Shown here piece by piece: positions 35,688 to 46,631 of a DNA stretch of 64,000 nt. Below the pieces are notes generated by a model that was not told where the DNA came from, ran no database searches, and saw nothing but the letters and a program-made list of their open reading frames with translations. Each line of letters starts with the position of its first letter. Positions within the stretch are counted from its first letter, which is position 1. Source of the DNA: Polytrichum commune (lineage: Eukaryota; Streptophyta; Polytrichopsida; Polytrichales; Polytrichaceae); the NCBI GenBank assembly GCA_950295325.1, contig OX485803.1:73735554-73799553 (forward strand). Reading direction: 5' to 3'. The position numbers and the translations under genes are program-made.

Positions 35688-37080
35688 TACTGCGAAGTGC
35701 TCGGATGTGCTTGTGCTCGGATTCTGTTGGAAGATCAGAGAATAACTTACATGATCATTCTGTGGTTGAGCTGTTGCGTTTCACTCATGCTCATCCGCTT
35801 AAATGAGCTAATATTGCGCTAGCATTGTTCTTGTTGCACATTCGCAGGTATCGAGATTGAGAAGGTCGCATTCATAATCACTCACATTACCACTCGCATT
35901 CTAAACTCGAGGGCTTCCGACAGTCCACCCCGACGTAGTTTAATTTGAATCGTTTCAAAATTGTCCTTTGCTGTCTAGTGACAGGCGGTGAATATTAGAT
36001 CTATCAAGATAGATAAGAAGGGCCAATTGAATGCACAGTGCAAGGTTCTTGTACCACGGAAAATGACGGATGCTTTGTTCCTCACCATTGATCAGTTGCC
36101 CGCTGGAACACTTTTTTGATCATATGCGCACAGTCTATTTCGAAGCTAACTCTGTCCTACAGAGCCGGTGTAAGCTGAAATGTAGTATAAGAAGCGACAG
36201 AGGCACTATTTCTACAAGCCAGCAGAATTCGATCCATAGCCTTTGTATAGTTTGAACATCTGGATATGTCAGTTGATTGTATCGTAAGATTCAATGGTAT
36301 ATTGTGTCCTGTGAGCACCTGCTTTTGCATTATTCATTCCAGAAAACGGGTCAAAATTTCGACGCCTTCCGTAAGGATGCCCGGCCTCTACAATCTCCGG
36401 CCCATACTAACCTCGCCGCAAGGAAACCAACACCTCTTTCAACAACACTTCCCTACTCGATCAGTGCAATGGGAGCAGCAGTGGTACTGAAGCCCTGGCG
36501 GCTATGGTGCACGACTTCATTGCATTGAGATCCAACATCCAAATTGATTACAAACTTGACACTAAAGGTATTATCAAATCCTAACACATATATCTATGTC
36601 ATTGGCAAGGAGGCATTCAATTTACTTAAAAAATTAATTTTATCAATTGTATCAATGACCAAACCATACATAATAAAGACACATTTGCATAATAAAATCC
36701 ATTGACTATAAAATTGACTTAGAGCATGTGGGAAGAGCCCCTAGAATTTGTCTTACATCTTGTGGCCAATAAGGTAAGCATGTCTTGAATAGACGCTTTT
36801 AGCTTTGCACCCTCTTCTTTTGTAGACATGAAGCATACAATTAGTGCAAAATGATTTGTAAATCCAAATCATGCCCTAACCATTTTCATCGTAATATATG
36901 GAGCTCATCTGAGTAACATTTTATTCGTTAGCAAAGTGAAGATCCTCTCTCTCAATAAATGATCATATACGTCCCCCCTCCCCTCCCCCATTTATGTTGA
37001 TTATTGAGTTTATAATGGTTAGCAATTTTGGAGCAGATAATCCATTATCTTTTAAGCATTCTTAGAAGCACACTTAACCA
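35688..37080. other. No gene recognised
   Basis: Mixed sequence without a domain I can support. 36730-36900 is related to 9345-9500 inside the CACTA spacer (shared ATTAGTGCAAAATGATT and AAATCCAAAT segments), indicating a dispersed repeat. Confidence 0.4.
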
Positions 37081-37089
37081 TACACTATT

Positions 37090-37570
37090 GCAGAAGAAGA
37101 AGAAGAACTCCAGTCCCCGTTAGGGGGCTGGAGTGACTAGAGTGTATGTTCGTAGAACATCCTTGGCCATACCCCAGGGTAATGGCGTTAGGTGTAATAC
37201 TGCTTCACCCTTTGCAAGGAGTAGACACTATGTTAGTGACACGTGGTTTTACCGGTGAACCGGTAATATATATTTTTTAATTTTTTTAATTTTTTTCCCT
37301 TCTAACTTATATATGGTTTTGTATGTCTGTGATAGGTTGTCTATTTTCTATTCGCCTTTTATGGACTAGTATTAGGTGTGCGTATTGTATGGCGATTAAG
37401 TTGATTTGTTTAAATGTGTTCCGGATTTGTGGGGGAGGGAGTTTAAGCTTTGTTTCTAGTTCTTTCATCGAGGGGATGTGATCATGTGGGTTGTGGCTCT
37501 GGCACCTGCTGCTAATACCATGAGTGGAGCGGTATTCCATCCTCTTGCTATGACATTGTTGATTAGTGGT
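37090..37570 (-). pseudogene. 3' fragment of a LINE related to the large element downstream
   Basis: On the minus strand 37540-37307 encodes a segment matching the C-terminus of the big LINE: SMKELETKLKLP...IRNTFKQINLIAIQYAHLILVHKRRIEN against SMKQLEQTFKIP...VKNTFKAINTIAIQFASSILLHKRRIEN (51630-51750). The preceding part (PLINNVIARGW, then GARATTHM) is in another frame, so the copy is frameshifted. The presumed 3' end, going leftward, passes a strong hairpin at 37108-37134 (CTCCAG-T-CCCC GTTA GGGG-G-CTGGAG) and a (TTC)n-like tail. The 5' part is absent, as expected for a 5'-truncated insertion. Confidence 0.75.
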
Positions 37571-38344
37571 TGATATTTTGTAGTTTTTCTTTCTCTGGTT
37601 TCAGCAGTAAACCTGTCATTGCAATATGTAAATTCTATAAATTGTATAGTAATTTCTGGTGTAGGGGCTTCTGTACACTATTGCAATATAAGTGTCTAGT
37701 TGAGATGAGTAACCAAATTAGGCTTGCTAGCCTTATGGTTGTCTTACTTCTTGCGGCCAATATGGAACCATGTTGGTGGGCCTTGTAGCGAATCACTTGA
37801 GTGAGCATTGGTAGAACATATACAAAAGCTATAAGTAATATTTCCGTACCATATGAAATTATTGCCAACAATTCACAGCGACGAGAAGCAAACCCCCAAA
37901 ACCCCCAAATCTCCTTCTCAATCTATAACTATAGAGGACACCTAATTTCATTCATAATAGTGCTAGAATGTAGTTGCCATGTGGGAGTCAAGTGGGTCTC
38001 AACCAATGTACAAATGACACGTGGCAAGGTTTTAAGGAAAGAAAAAAAGACTTGATGTCAAAATAGAGTGTCTTATACTCTAGTGTGTTCGTGAAGGGAG
38101 TTCTCTTTCTTCTTTGATGTTTCAAGAGGGGCCCGAGGAGTTGGAGATGAGCGGAGCAGCTCACTAAGACCCGCACGGTGGAGAGGAGGGGCTTTGGCAG
38201 AGAAATGTGACGATCTAAGTTTCGGAGCGCTGAGGGTGATCCTGGTCCGCAAAGCTAACTAATCGTCACAGTTCTTCGTAAGGGTGTTCGTAAGGCTGGC
38301 CGAGGAAAGCTGTCGAAAACTGGACCAACAAACAGGAGGCTGAG

Positions 38345-38625
38345 GTTAGCAGATTGGAGATCGGAGGCCTGCAGATCGGAGATCGGAGGTTTGCTGATTG
38401 AAGACCGGAGGCTTGCAGATCGGAGATCGGAGGTTCGTTGATTGAAGACCGGAGGCCTGCAGATCGGAGATCGGAGGTTCGCTGATTGAAGTCCGGAGGC
38501 CTGCAGATCGCAGATCGGAGGTTCGCTGATTGAAGACCGGAGGTTCGCTGATTGAAGATCGAAGGCCCGCAGTTCGGAGATCGGAAGTTTGCAGATCAGA
38601 GACCGGAGGTAGCAGATCGAAGGTG
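38345..38625 (+). repeat. 45-bp tandem repeat upstream of the LINE ORF1
   Basis: Five to six imperfect copies of a 45-bp unit containing GGTTCGCTGATTGAAGACCG and CTGCAGATCGGAGATCGGAG. GAGGGTGAT(C/T)CTGGTCCG occurs on both sides (about 38232 and 38732). It could be part of a LINE 5' region with monomer-type repeats, which is inference. Confidence 0.8.
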
Positions 38626-39461
38626 ATGGTTAGTGGCTCGAGAGGGACCGAGATCCAGGTTCTAACGCCGACCCAACGAACATTACACCTATAAATTTTT
38701 TCGGTGACCCAAGCCTGGGCAGTTTAATTGCGATGAGGGTGATTCTGGTCCGGAGTTAACCAACACCCAGGAAAGTAAGGCTAGCAAGGTAGACTAAGGT
38801 CCGTTTAAACAGTAAGAGAAGCTCATTCATTCAAACCATAGTCCTAAAACTGAGAGTGTTGGGGGGGCTTACATTGTAGTTGGGCAATGGCTTCGGTATG
38901 AATGAATGAGTAACTCACTGTAAAAACACACTGACTCTACCTAAGTCAGCCTCACCACCGAAAGCAACATAGGCCAAAGCTCCTCCAAGCACTCCACCCC
39001 TCCTTCAACACATGCAGAGGCCAATCCACACCGAATCACATACAGTCAAGCTTGCAACAACGACACTCGAACACGAATCCAACACTCCAGGTAAGTCCTC
39101 TAACCTATACCATCATTTCACACACATGCTTTTCATTCAATGTACATGCCTTCCATTTCATACACATGCCTTTCATTTCATGCACATACCATCATATCAT
39201 GCACATGCCCTCCATTTCATTCCAATATCTAGGATAATTACTAAACTCAGTTTACCACAACAATCTAATACACCTTCAAGCAAAGTAGCACATACGTCCA
39301 TAAAACCTCTTTTAAACCATATAATGCGTAAAAATTATAACCAAACAAACATAAGCTCTAATCTCCTCTACAAAGCCCGATTGCACGCGCAAAAAGGAGG
39401 AGGAGATAAAAACACTACCTTAACTACTCACCAAAACATTAGCAATCATTGTGATCAACAG

Positions 39462-41240
39462 ATGGCAAATAGAGGCAAGGCGGTACATGATGCCATCATG
39501 AGGAGCCCCACCGACACCAACATGGAAGAGATAGAAGACACAATGGTAATAGAGGCCCACCAAACCAAGAGGACACAAGAGACAAAGAAAGGAAGCAACT
39601 CAAGCAAGCGGAAGAAGAGTGCGGAGCTTACAACCGGATTAAAGGACACACTGAAAGACTTTTGGTTAGGGATTGTGGCTATGGAGAAGCTCGCCATTGA
39701 TGAAGGGGTGAAAGCCAAGGATTGTAGGCCATCAATGAAGAAGGAGGACCTCATCAAAATGGGCATATCGGAGGAAGAAGTAGAGGAGGTGAGTCAAATC
39801 TTCAAGGTTGCATTCCCGCATGTGAAACAACTACTCTACCCACTAGAGAGACCGGATGGGAAAGGTGGGCAACACTTCAACTTAACCCAATTACCCATCG
39901 AAACAGAGGTCGATCCCGGCACATGACTTTCTCTTGATTACCACATAGCTGCTTATTTTGACAAACCATCCACAGACTATACTCACAATGAGGTTCTCAA
40001 CATGGCCACAGCTAGACTAACAAAGATGGGTATTGAATTGGGGATAGGATTGGCTGAGCCCATCTACATCCCATGCAAAGAAAAAGAGAGAAATAGCAAA
40101 GTAAAGTTTTGGACAGGGACCATTAAAATCCACCTCAAGCACCCTAAAGTAGATGGCATTGGCATGCTTAAGGGGCTACGCCCCTTTATCTTGACAATAG
40201 ATAACACCAATACCTTAGGCAAAATTTGTAAATGTTATGATTCGGTAGCAAGAAACACTTTGCTATCCACAAAGATTGAAAACCCCAAACTACACCTCAT
40301 ATCTTCCAGTGAGCTGCAAAGAGATGTTCTAATTGAAAGCTTTAGACGTGGGTATGACTATGAGATTGCAAGTGTGCAAAAAGTCAAAGAGGAAACATGG
40401 GGATGGCTTATCTCAACCACGCCTACACAAACAAACAGAATCATACAGTACCTAGTTCCATACAAACAAGAACTCATGCATGTCATCACACCACAAGCAG
40501 CTCAAGCAGAGAGGAGGAGTCGCGGAGAAGGGCTCACTAAGGAAGAAATCAAAAAGAAAAACGCCACCATGCTATGCCTCTATGGTCTTCACAAAATGAA
40601 GAAAATTGAGGACACGAAGGACTCTATCAAAGCAATTCTAGGTGAGTTGAACGTAGCATCTTTTTACTTTCCAGGCCAAGTAGGTAATCTCCACAAGGGC
40701 ACGGCCAATGTTCAATGCCTCAAAGCCATTGTCTATAGACAATGGGTAGGCAAGACCATAGAAATTTTTGGCAAGCATGTGAGCTTTACGCCTCATCCAA
40801 AAAGCTTACAAGGTGCAATACCACCCACCAAAGAGGAACAAGAAAAACTTGGGTTTAGTGACATATCCACAACCATTGCGGATACACTTGAGGCAACTCG
40901 CAATGCACCACAAAACAAAGGGAAAAGTACCATGATCACACACGATGACCTAGATGCATTGGTGGAAACCGCCATGGACAAAAGAAATGGGCAACTCGTG
41001 ATTGAGCTCAAAACAGAACTCACAGCAGAAATCCACAAGGAAATGGGAGAATTCAAAAAAGAGGAGTCTTTGGAAGCAGATGTACATGAAGAAAGAATCA
41101 CCCGAAACCTGACAACACATGTCAAAAACCAACTGACGGAAATAAGAAAACAACTAGCACTAACATCGCAAGCGGTTAATATGACAACAAAAGCACTTGA
41201 CTCCATTCTAGCCCCAACACAACCCCAATTGGAAAACTAG
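39462..41240 (+). pseudogene. LINE ORF1 with an internal TGA
   Basis: A single frame runs from ATG 39462 (MANRGKAVHDAIMRS) to TAG 41238-41240, about 590 codons, broken only by TGA at 39924-39926 (after ETEVDPGT; the frame then continues through DYHIAAYFDKP to MATARLTKMGIELG). An open upstream extension to 39012 consists largely of short CATTTCATACACATGCC-like repeats and is probably not coding. The N-terminal part is acidic and lysine-rich. The middle (KFWTGTIKIHLKHPKVDGIGML...) is globular and unrecognised. The C-terminal 120 residues look like a coiled coil (LVIELKTELTAEIHKEMGEF). By position it should be the RNA-binding ORF1 protein, but I see no CCHC knuckle. Family assignment is by context only. 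Confidence 0.65.
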
Positions 41241-41660
41241 ATTGGACAAACAATCAAATAGCCCACCTACAAAAAATGTGTGTACCCACACAAAAAGAAA
41301 AAGAAGAAGGAAAAAATAACCCAATAGCATTTGGAAATGCTAACAATAAAGAAACAAAACAAAAAATTAAAACAAAAACAAATAAAACCAAAGCATTCCT
41401 AAATGCTTTCACACAAGCATATAAACTAAAACAAAAACAAAAGCATCAACATAAACTTAAACAAAATATCAAACCAACCAAAAACAAAAAACAACAATCA
41501 AACAAAAACAAAACTAACACACCCCAAAACACACAAAACCAAAGCAACATACAAACTCAACATAATAAAGCAAACCCTACACACAAAAAGCTACAAAATA
41601 ATAACTAACAAACACCAAAACACGCATCAAAAGAAAGTTAGGGAAAACCCCCAAGACATA
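41241..41660 (+). other. A-rich spacer between ORF1 and the ORF2 leader
   Basis: Adenine-dominated sequence with few G or T. Short frames here encode only Lys/Asn/Gln/Thr runs, and I see no domain. It may be where translation restarts for ORF2 (inference). Confidence 0.4.
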
Positions 41661-43859
41661 AAACGGGCTCGGCCTACCGGCCTCGCCCAAGTACAAAACA
41701 AATATAAACATAACAAAGATAAAAATTCAAAAAATAAAAATAAAATAATAACAACAACAACAACAAAAACACAAAACACAAACCCAAACAAAACACCATC
41801 CAAACAAAATTATAGCAAAAGTATAATACAAAACCATAAATATCATACTCCAAAAATTACAACACACATACTTAGAATGAACATAACCAACCCAACCAAA
41901 AAAACAAAACACACAACTAATCACAAAAGGATATACACATCACCACCCTATAACACACATCAAACAAAGAAACAAAGAAAAAACTCTCAAAATACAATAA
42001 AAACAAACAAAGACCTCAAACAAACCAGACATATCAACCTCGCCCGGAACCAAAAAAAATACAAGAATAAGCCCAAACAACATACAAACTCCAAAAACAT
42101 AAAATCCAAAAACAATAATAATAATAATAATAATAAACACCCACAACATAAACGAATAAAACCCCACCTCAAAGCACATCCACTACACCTCCTACTTAGG
42201 TTATACACAAACATTCTTGGCAAAATAAAAGCACAACACAAAAAAGACATTCAAAAGCAAAATTCAATACAAACAAAAACCCCAAACAAAAAGGTAGCAT
42301 GTCCTAATGGTCCCACACAAACAACACAAAAAATAAAAACCCATAGCCCCAAGCATCAAAACAACAAAAAACCTAAACCCTCCATACAAACACAAACACA
42401 CAAAAACATAAAACATAACAAAGGGAAAACACTTTCTAATGACCCCACACAAATAAAAAACAATAAAACACACAAAATCCCAAAAGCACACAAACATAAA
42501 CCCAACCCCAAAAAACCTAGTAAAAAAGAAAAAACCGTAAACAAAAAACACCCTCTCAAAATCATAAACACATACAAACAACCGGAAACATACAAAAAAC
42601 AAAGAACAAAACAAACAAACACACCTAACACTAGATACACTACTTCAATAAACCACGCAAACAAACACATAAACTCTAACACCAACACACTCCCTTCGAG
42701 AAATACCCAAAAAAACCAAAACACAAAAAAAAACCAAACACAAAGTACCAATAAAAACCACCTAAAACGGGCTCGGCCTACCGGCCTCGCCCAAAACAAA
42801 GTAACCAAAAAAATAATAAAACAAACTAGAAAGCACCTAGATAAAACCACACATATCAACAAACAAACACATCAAGAGAGCACAAATCATCCAAATCATA
42901 TAACAACCTTAAACTCTACAAAAAATCACAATAAAAATAAACAACATAACTCAAACCACAAAGAACAAAAAAATCCTCCCATAGACCAAACACCTCCCCT
43001 ACACCTACTATCAATACTACATAAAGGCAATCAAATCTTACCAAAATCAAAATCAAAACTTACAAATAAAGAACAACTAAACATAACCAGAAAACACCCC
43101 AAAAGACCTAAAGACACACGCAAAAAACCATCACCATACAAAACACAAAAAACAATACCTAACCACATTCCCCCAACCAATAAACTCGCCAAACATGTGC
43201 AGAAAAACATTCCTAAAAAAACACCAATATCCCCTACTCTAACACTATATCCCATAACATTATCCAATACTAAAATAAGCACACAACAAAACATAGATAG
43301 GCCCAAAACAAATCCACCCAAACCCAAACAAATCACCAAGACCACATCCCGCATTACTTACACACGAACAAAGCTAAAAACAAAACAAAATAAGAGCGAT
43401 AGCCCAAAACAAAACAACAATGGCTCAAAAAACCCTAAACAAACACAAACACCCAAAATCATAAAAAATAATAATAAAGCATTCCTTAACACCTCTGACC
43501 AAATAAAACAAAAAACAAAAACAAAAAAGGCTAGGCCTGCCGGCCTCGCCCAAAACCAAATAAACAAAATTAGAAGAAGAAACCAATACAAAACCACGCA
43601 TACCAAGCAAACAAAAAAAAACACCACTAAACACCCAAGACATACAACCAACCCAGACAATAAAATAAGAAACAATAAACAACGGAACATAAACCTTAAA
43701 ACACGAAAAAACCTTCCTATAAACCAAGCACCTATCGTACACCTACTACTACTACTTAGCGGAGATATTGAAACCAACCCAGGACCCATGCCCAATATCC
43801 TACAAACACACCCATCCACACATAGAAATAGATGCAAAATGTACTTTATAGAGTGCATA
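41661..43859 (+). CDS. LINE ORF2 leader: three in-frame modules ending in a 2A ribosome-skipping motif
   Basis: One open frame of about 730 codons, extremely rich in Lys, Asn, Thr, Gln, His and Pro. Three copies of K(R/K)ARP(T/A)GLAQ occur in the same frame at 41661, 42763 and 43525. Each is followed by polar sequence and then a leucine-rich stretch: HPLHLLLRL (about 42176), PPLHLLSIL (about 42996) and PIVHLLLLL (about 43734). Only the last continues into SGDIETNPGP (43758-43787), matching the 2A consensus D-(V/I)-E-x-N-P-G-P with an upstream hydrophobic stretch. The next codon is ATG. In 2A peptides the ribosome fails to form the final Gly-Pro bond, releasing the upstream chain. Here that would separate the leader from endonuclease-RT. 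The frame then runs into the MITE at 43860. The start codon is not certain. Confidence 0.7.
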
Positions 43860-44829
43860 CCGTATGTTAAGGGCAGCTTCGGCGCTCTCTTGCCGAATAA
43901 TTATTAAAAGTAAAAAAACAGTGTTCGGCGGCAAAAAAAAAATTACTAAAAATTTCAGCATTTTAAATAGTTTAATAATGCAATTTCGGCACACATCCAA
44001 GAAGTTATTATCTAACAGTAAACAAGGATGTTCATTCACGATTTCACAATTTGTGTGAAGAGTTTTACAAAAGATATAAATCTTTCACAATTTTGTGAAG
44101 AGTTGAGAATGCTCTGTGCTTTATACAAGTAGAGTGGAGTTGTGTTCAACAATGCATATGGGATATGTAAAGTTTGAGGTGAAGCACCTAGTTAGACTTC
44201 ATTTTTATAACACGCATAACTTTTGCATAGAGTCTTCAAATGACATAAAATTTGTTGGAGGTGGAAGATTACTTGATTTCTAAACTTTTCTTAGAGCAAC
44301 AAAATTCCAAAAAAGTTGATCTTCTATGCACAAATGAGCTCCGAAAAACTGTTATGAACGCATTTTAATTTTTTGATCTTTACACGGCTGCAATGTTTTG
44401 TCCATATCTTTCGCATAAAGACTTATTTTGACACAAAACTTGTTGGAGGTGGAAGATTACTTGATTTCTCAACTTTTGTTAGTCGGACAAAATTCTATAA
44501 AACTTCATCTTCTATGCTCAATTGGGCTCCAAAAAATTGTGTACAACACATTTGAAAAGCCTCACTTAGAGTCTTGCTACTTCTTGACCCATATTCTTTG
44601 TGGACTAATGTAAGTGAGCTTGATTACAAAAGGAGCACCTTCTCTCCTTCAGAATTCATATATGCTTCCAGTGTAAGTAAAATTCTAGTGAGAAGTTAAA
44701 ATTTCTTACTTTTCGGCAATTTTGAAAATTAATTAATTTTATATTCGGCAAAAAATGTCAATAATTTTCCAAAATTTTCGGCATCTATTTTTAGAATTAT
44801 TTTGTGCCGAAGCTGCCCTTAACGTACGG
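43860..44829. mobile_element. Non-autonomous DNA transposon inserted in the LINE ORF2, 970 bp
   Basis: Ends start CCGTA(T/C)GTTAAGGGCAGCTTCGGC on both sides (one mismatch), flanked by TA at 43858-43859 and 44830-44831. TTCGGC/GCCGAA motifs recur inside. No transposase is encoded. Removing the element and one TA copy makes the LINE frame continuous from 43859 to 44832 without a stop. A related copy in the other orientation lies at 62956-63898. TA duplication suggests a Tc1/mariner-like mechanism, but the superfamily is not proven. Confidence 0.85.
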
Positions 44830-44831
44830 TA

Positions 44832-46631
44832 ATCAAATTACAACCCGAATACCAACACCTAGCAAAACAATTTTCTCCTATAATAAATCTAACACACCCC
44901 AAACACCAAGACACAATTACTGCCTACCCATACCTATCAAGATACATTTATAGAAACCAACACCACCCACCCCCACGCATATTGTACGCACTTATTACCA
45001 CAATTAGCCCAATAATAAAAACATGTAACCATATATTAATACAAATCCCAGAACCAGATTGGACAACAATAGTATTAGAACGTATGGCTTCACTCCAAAA
45101 CCCACCGGAAAGACACATCATAACTATGCACCCATATACACAATTCCTCCAAACAAACCAAAACATTATTAACCCACCCACCACCATCCACAAAGAACTA
45201 TATGATTTCATTAAACAAAGTAATACACCACTAACCATACAAACAATGTCAGACAAATTTCCCTTTTTACCACTACAATTACTTACAGAAGCACTAAAAT
45301 GCAACGAACCGCTCCACGAATACTCACACACCCCACCACCACCCACCACACCCACCCTACACCCTCAAGAAAATCATACAACAAACTACAACACGCACAT
45401 AATCACATGGAACGCTTCATCATTAAACACAGCTCTACCAAACCTCCATCAACTTATATCCCATACACCAAACAAACCAGCAATTATTACCATACAAGAA
45501 ACTAAATTAACGGCAACTAAATCCACGAAATACATTCAAAACCTATTCCCACAATATAAACTAATATTTAATAATACACACTCACTAACAAGATGCATAC
45601 AACAAAGAAGGCCATATACACCTGCAAGAGGTAGACTCCTCACACTCATAAATAAAGAATACGCATACCCAAGTAATATCACCAAAATACCTACCCCAGC
45701 TATAATATCACCATATCTACAAATAATAAAAATACATAACCAACCTCTACAACCCTGGCTAATAATACACATGTATATGCCATCACACGAAGAAGACATA
45801 GGATCCATACCGCTAATTAAACAAAACATAACACAACAAACCATTGACCACCCAAACCATATACACATACTATGCGGAGACTTTAACAGGGACATAGCCC
45901 TAATTGGAAGACAAAACGACTACACCACAACACCACCACAAGCAGAAGACACAGAATGGCGCACATTCACAAACAATGTACAACTTACATACATCCAAAC
46001 AAACAGCCTATACTCTAGACAAGGAGGCCAAAACTACAACCAAACCAGCCTAATAGATGGATATTACATCAAAACACCCAATAACAACCTATACACATCA
46101 ACCATAAACAATGACCACAACCTCAACTCAGACCACTCCCCAGTAACACTACACATTCTACCAAATACACTACTAGCCCGATGTCCACCACCAACTACAG
46201 ACAAACCCCCAAGGATCCTAAACCCCATCCCACAAATAAACATCGAAAAATTCAAAACAGAATTCTTTGAAGAAAATGCACCACAGCTAAATGAACTCAC
46301 GAACACCCTAATACAAGACCAACTAACAAATGAACAATGGCAAACAACATGCACAAAATTTGACCATATCATACAAAAAATCTCCGACAAAATCCAAGAT
46401 ACATGCAGTGCACCACCTCTCCTAGACCTCACAAACCGTACATCACAACAAGGAGGCTTTCTACCAAGAAAACTCCAAAAGAAATGGAAAAACTATCTTT
46501 CCACCTACCACCTAATTAGGAAAGCAATTTACCTGATAAAAAATACACCAAATTGGCAAACACACCCCATAGTCGAAGAACTAAGGAACCATACCCAAAC
46601 CCCCATCCCACCCCCCCAATCAAGAACCTAA
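44832..46631 (+). pseudogene. LINE ORF2, APE-type endonuclease region
   Basis: This continues the leader frame after the MITE. A linker of about 190 residues precedes the endonuclease (about 45395-46170). APE/EEP signatures appear in order: IITWNASSL, ITIQETKL (metal-binding Glu), WLIIHMYMPS, LCGDFNRDI, SLIDGYYI and NSDHSPVTLHI. The enzyme nicks target DNA to prime reverse transcription. The frame ends at 46629-46631 because of an apparent slip in a C7 run at 46612-46618; RT-side homology resumes in another frame (EPNQPEWIATLAQIAKTAHIHA). The region is otherwise open, so the endonuclease part is well preserved. Confidence 0.8.

Noticed and set aside
42264-43858. Long hydrophobic minus-strand frames opposite the LINE leader
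   Set aside because: Mirror of the A/C-rich coding strand, which gives Phe/Val/Leu/Cys-rich antisense frames without stops; no independent evidence.
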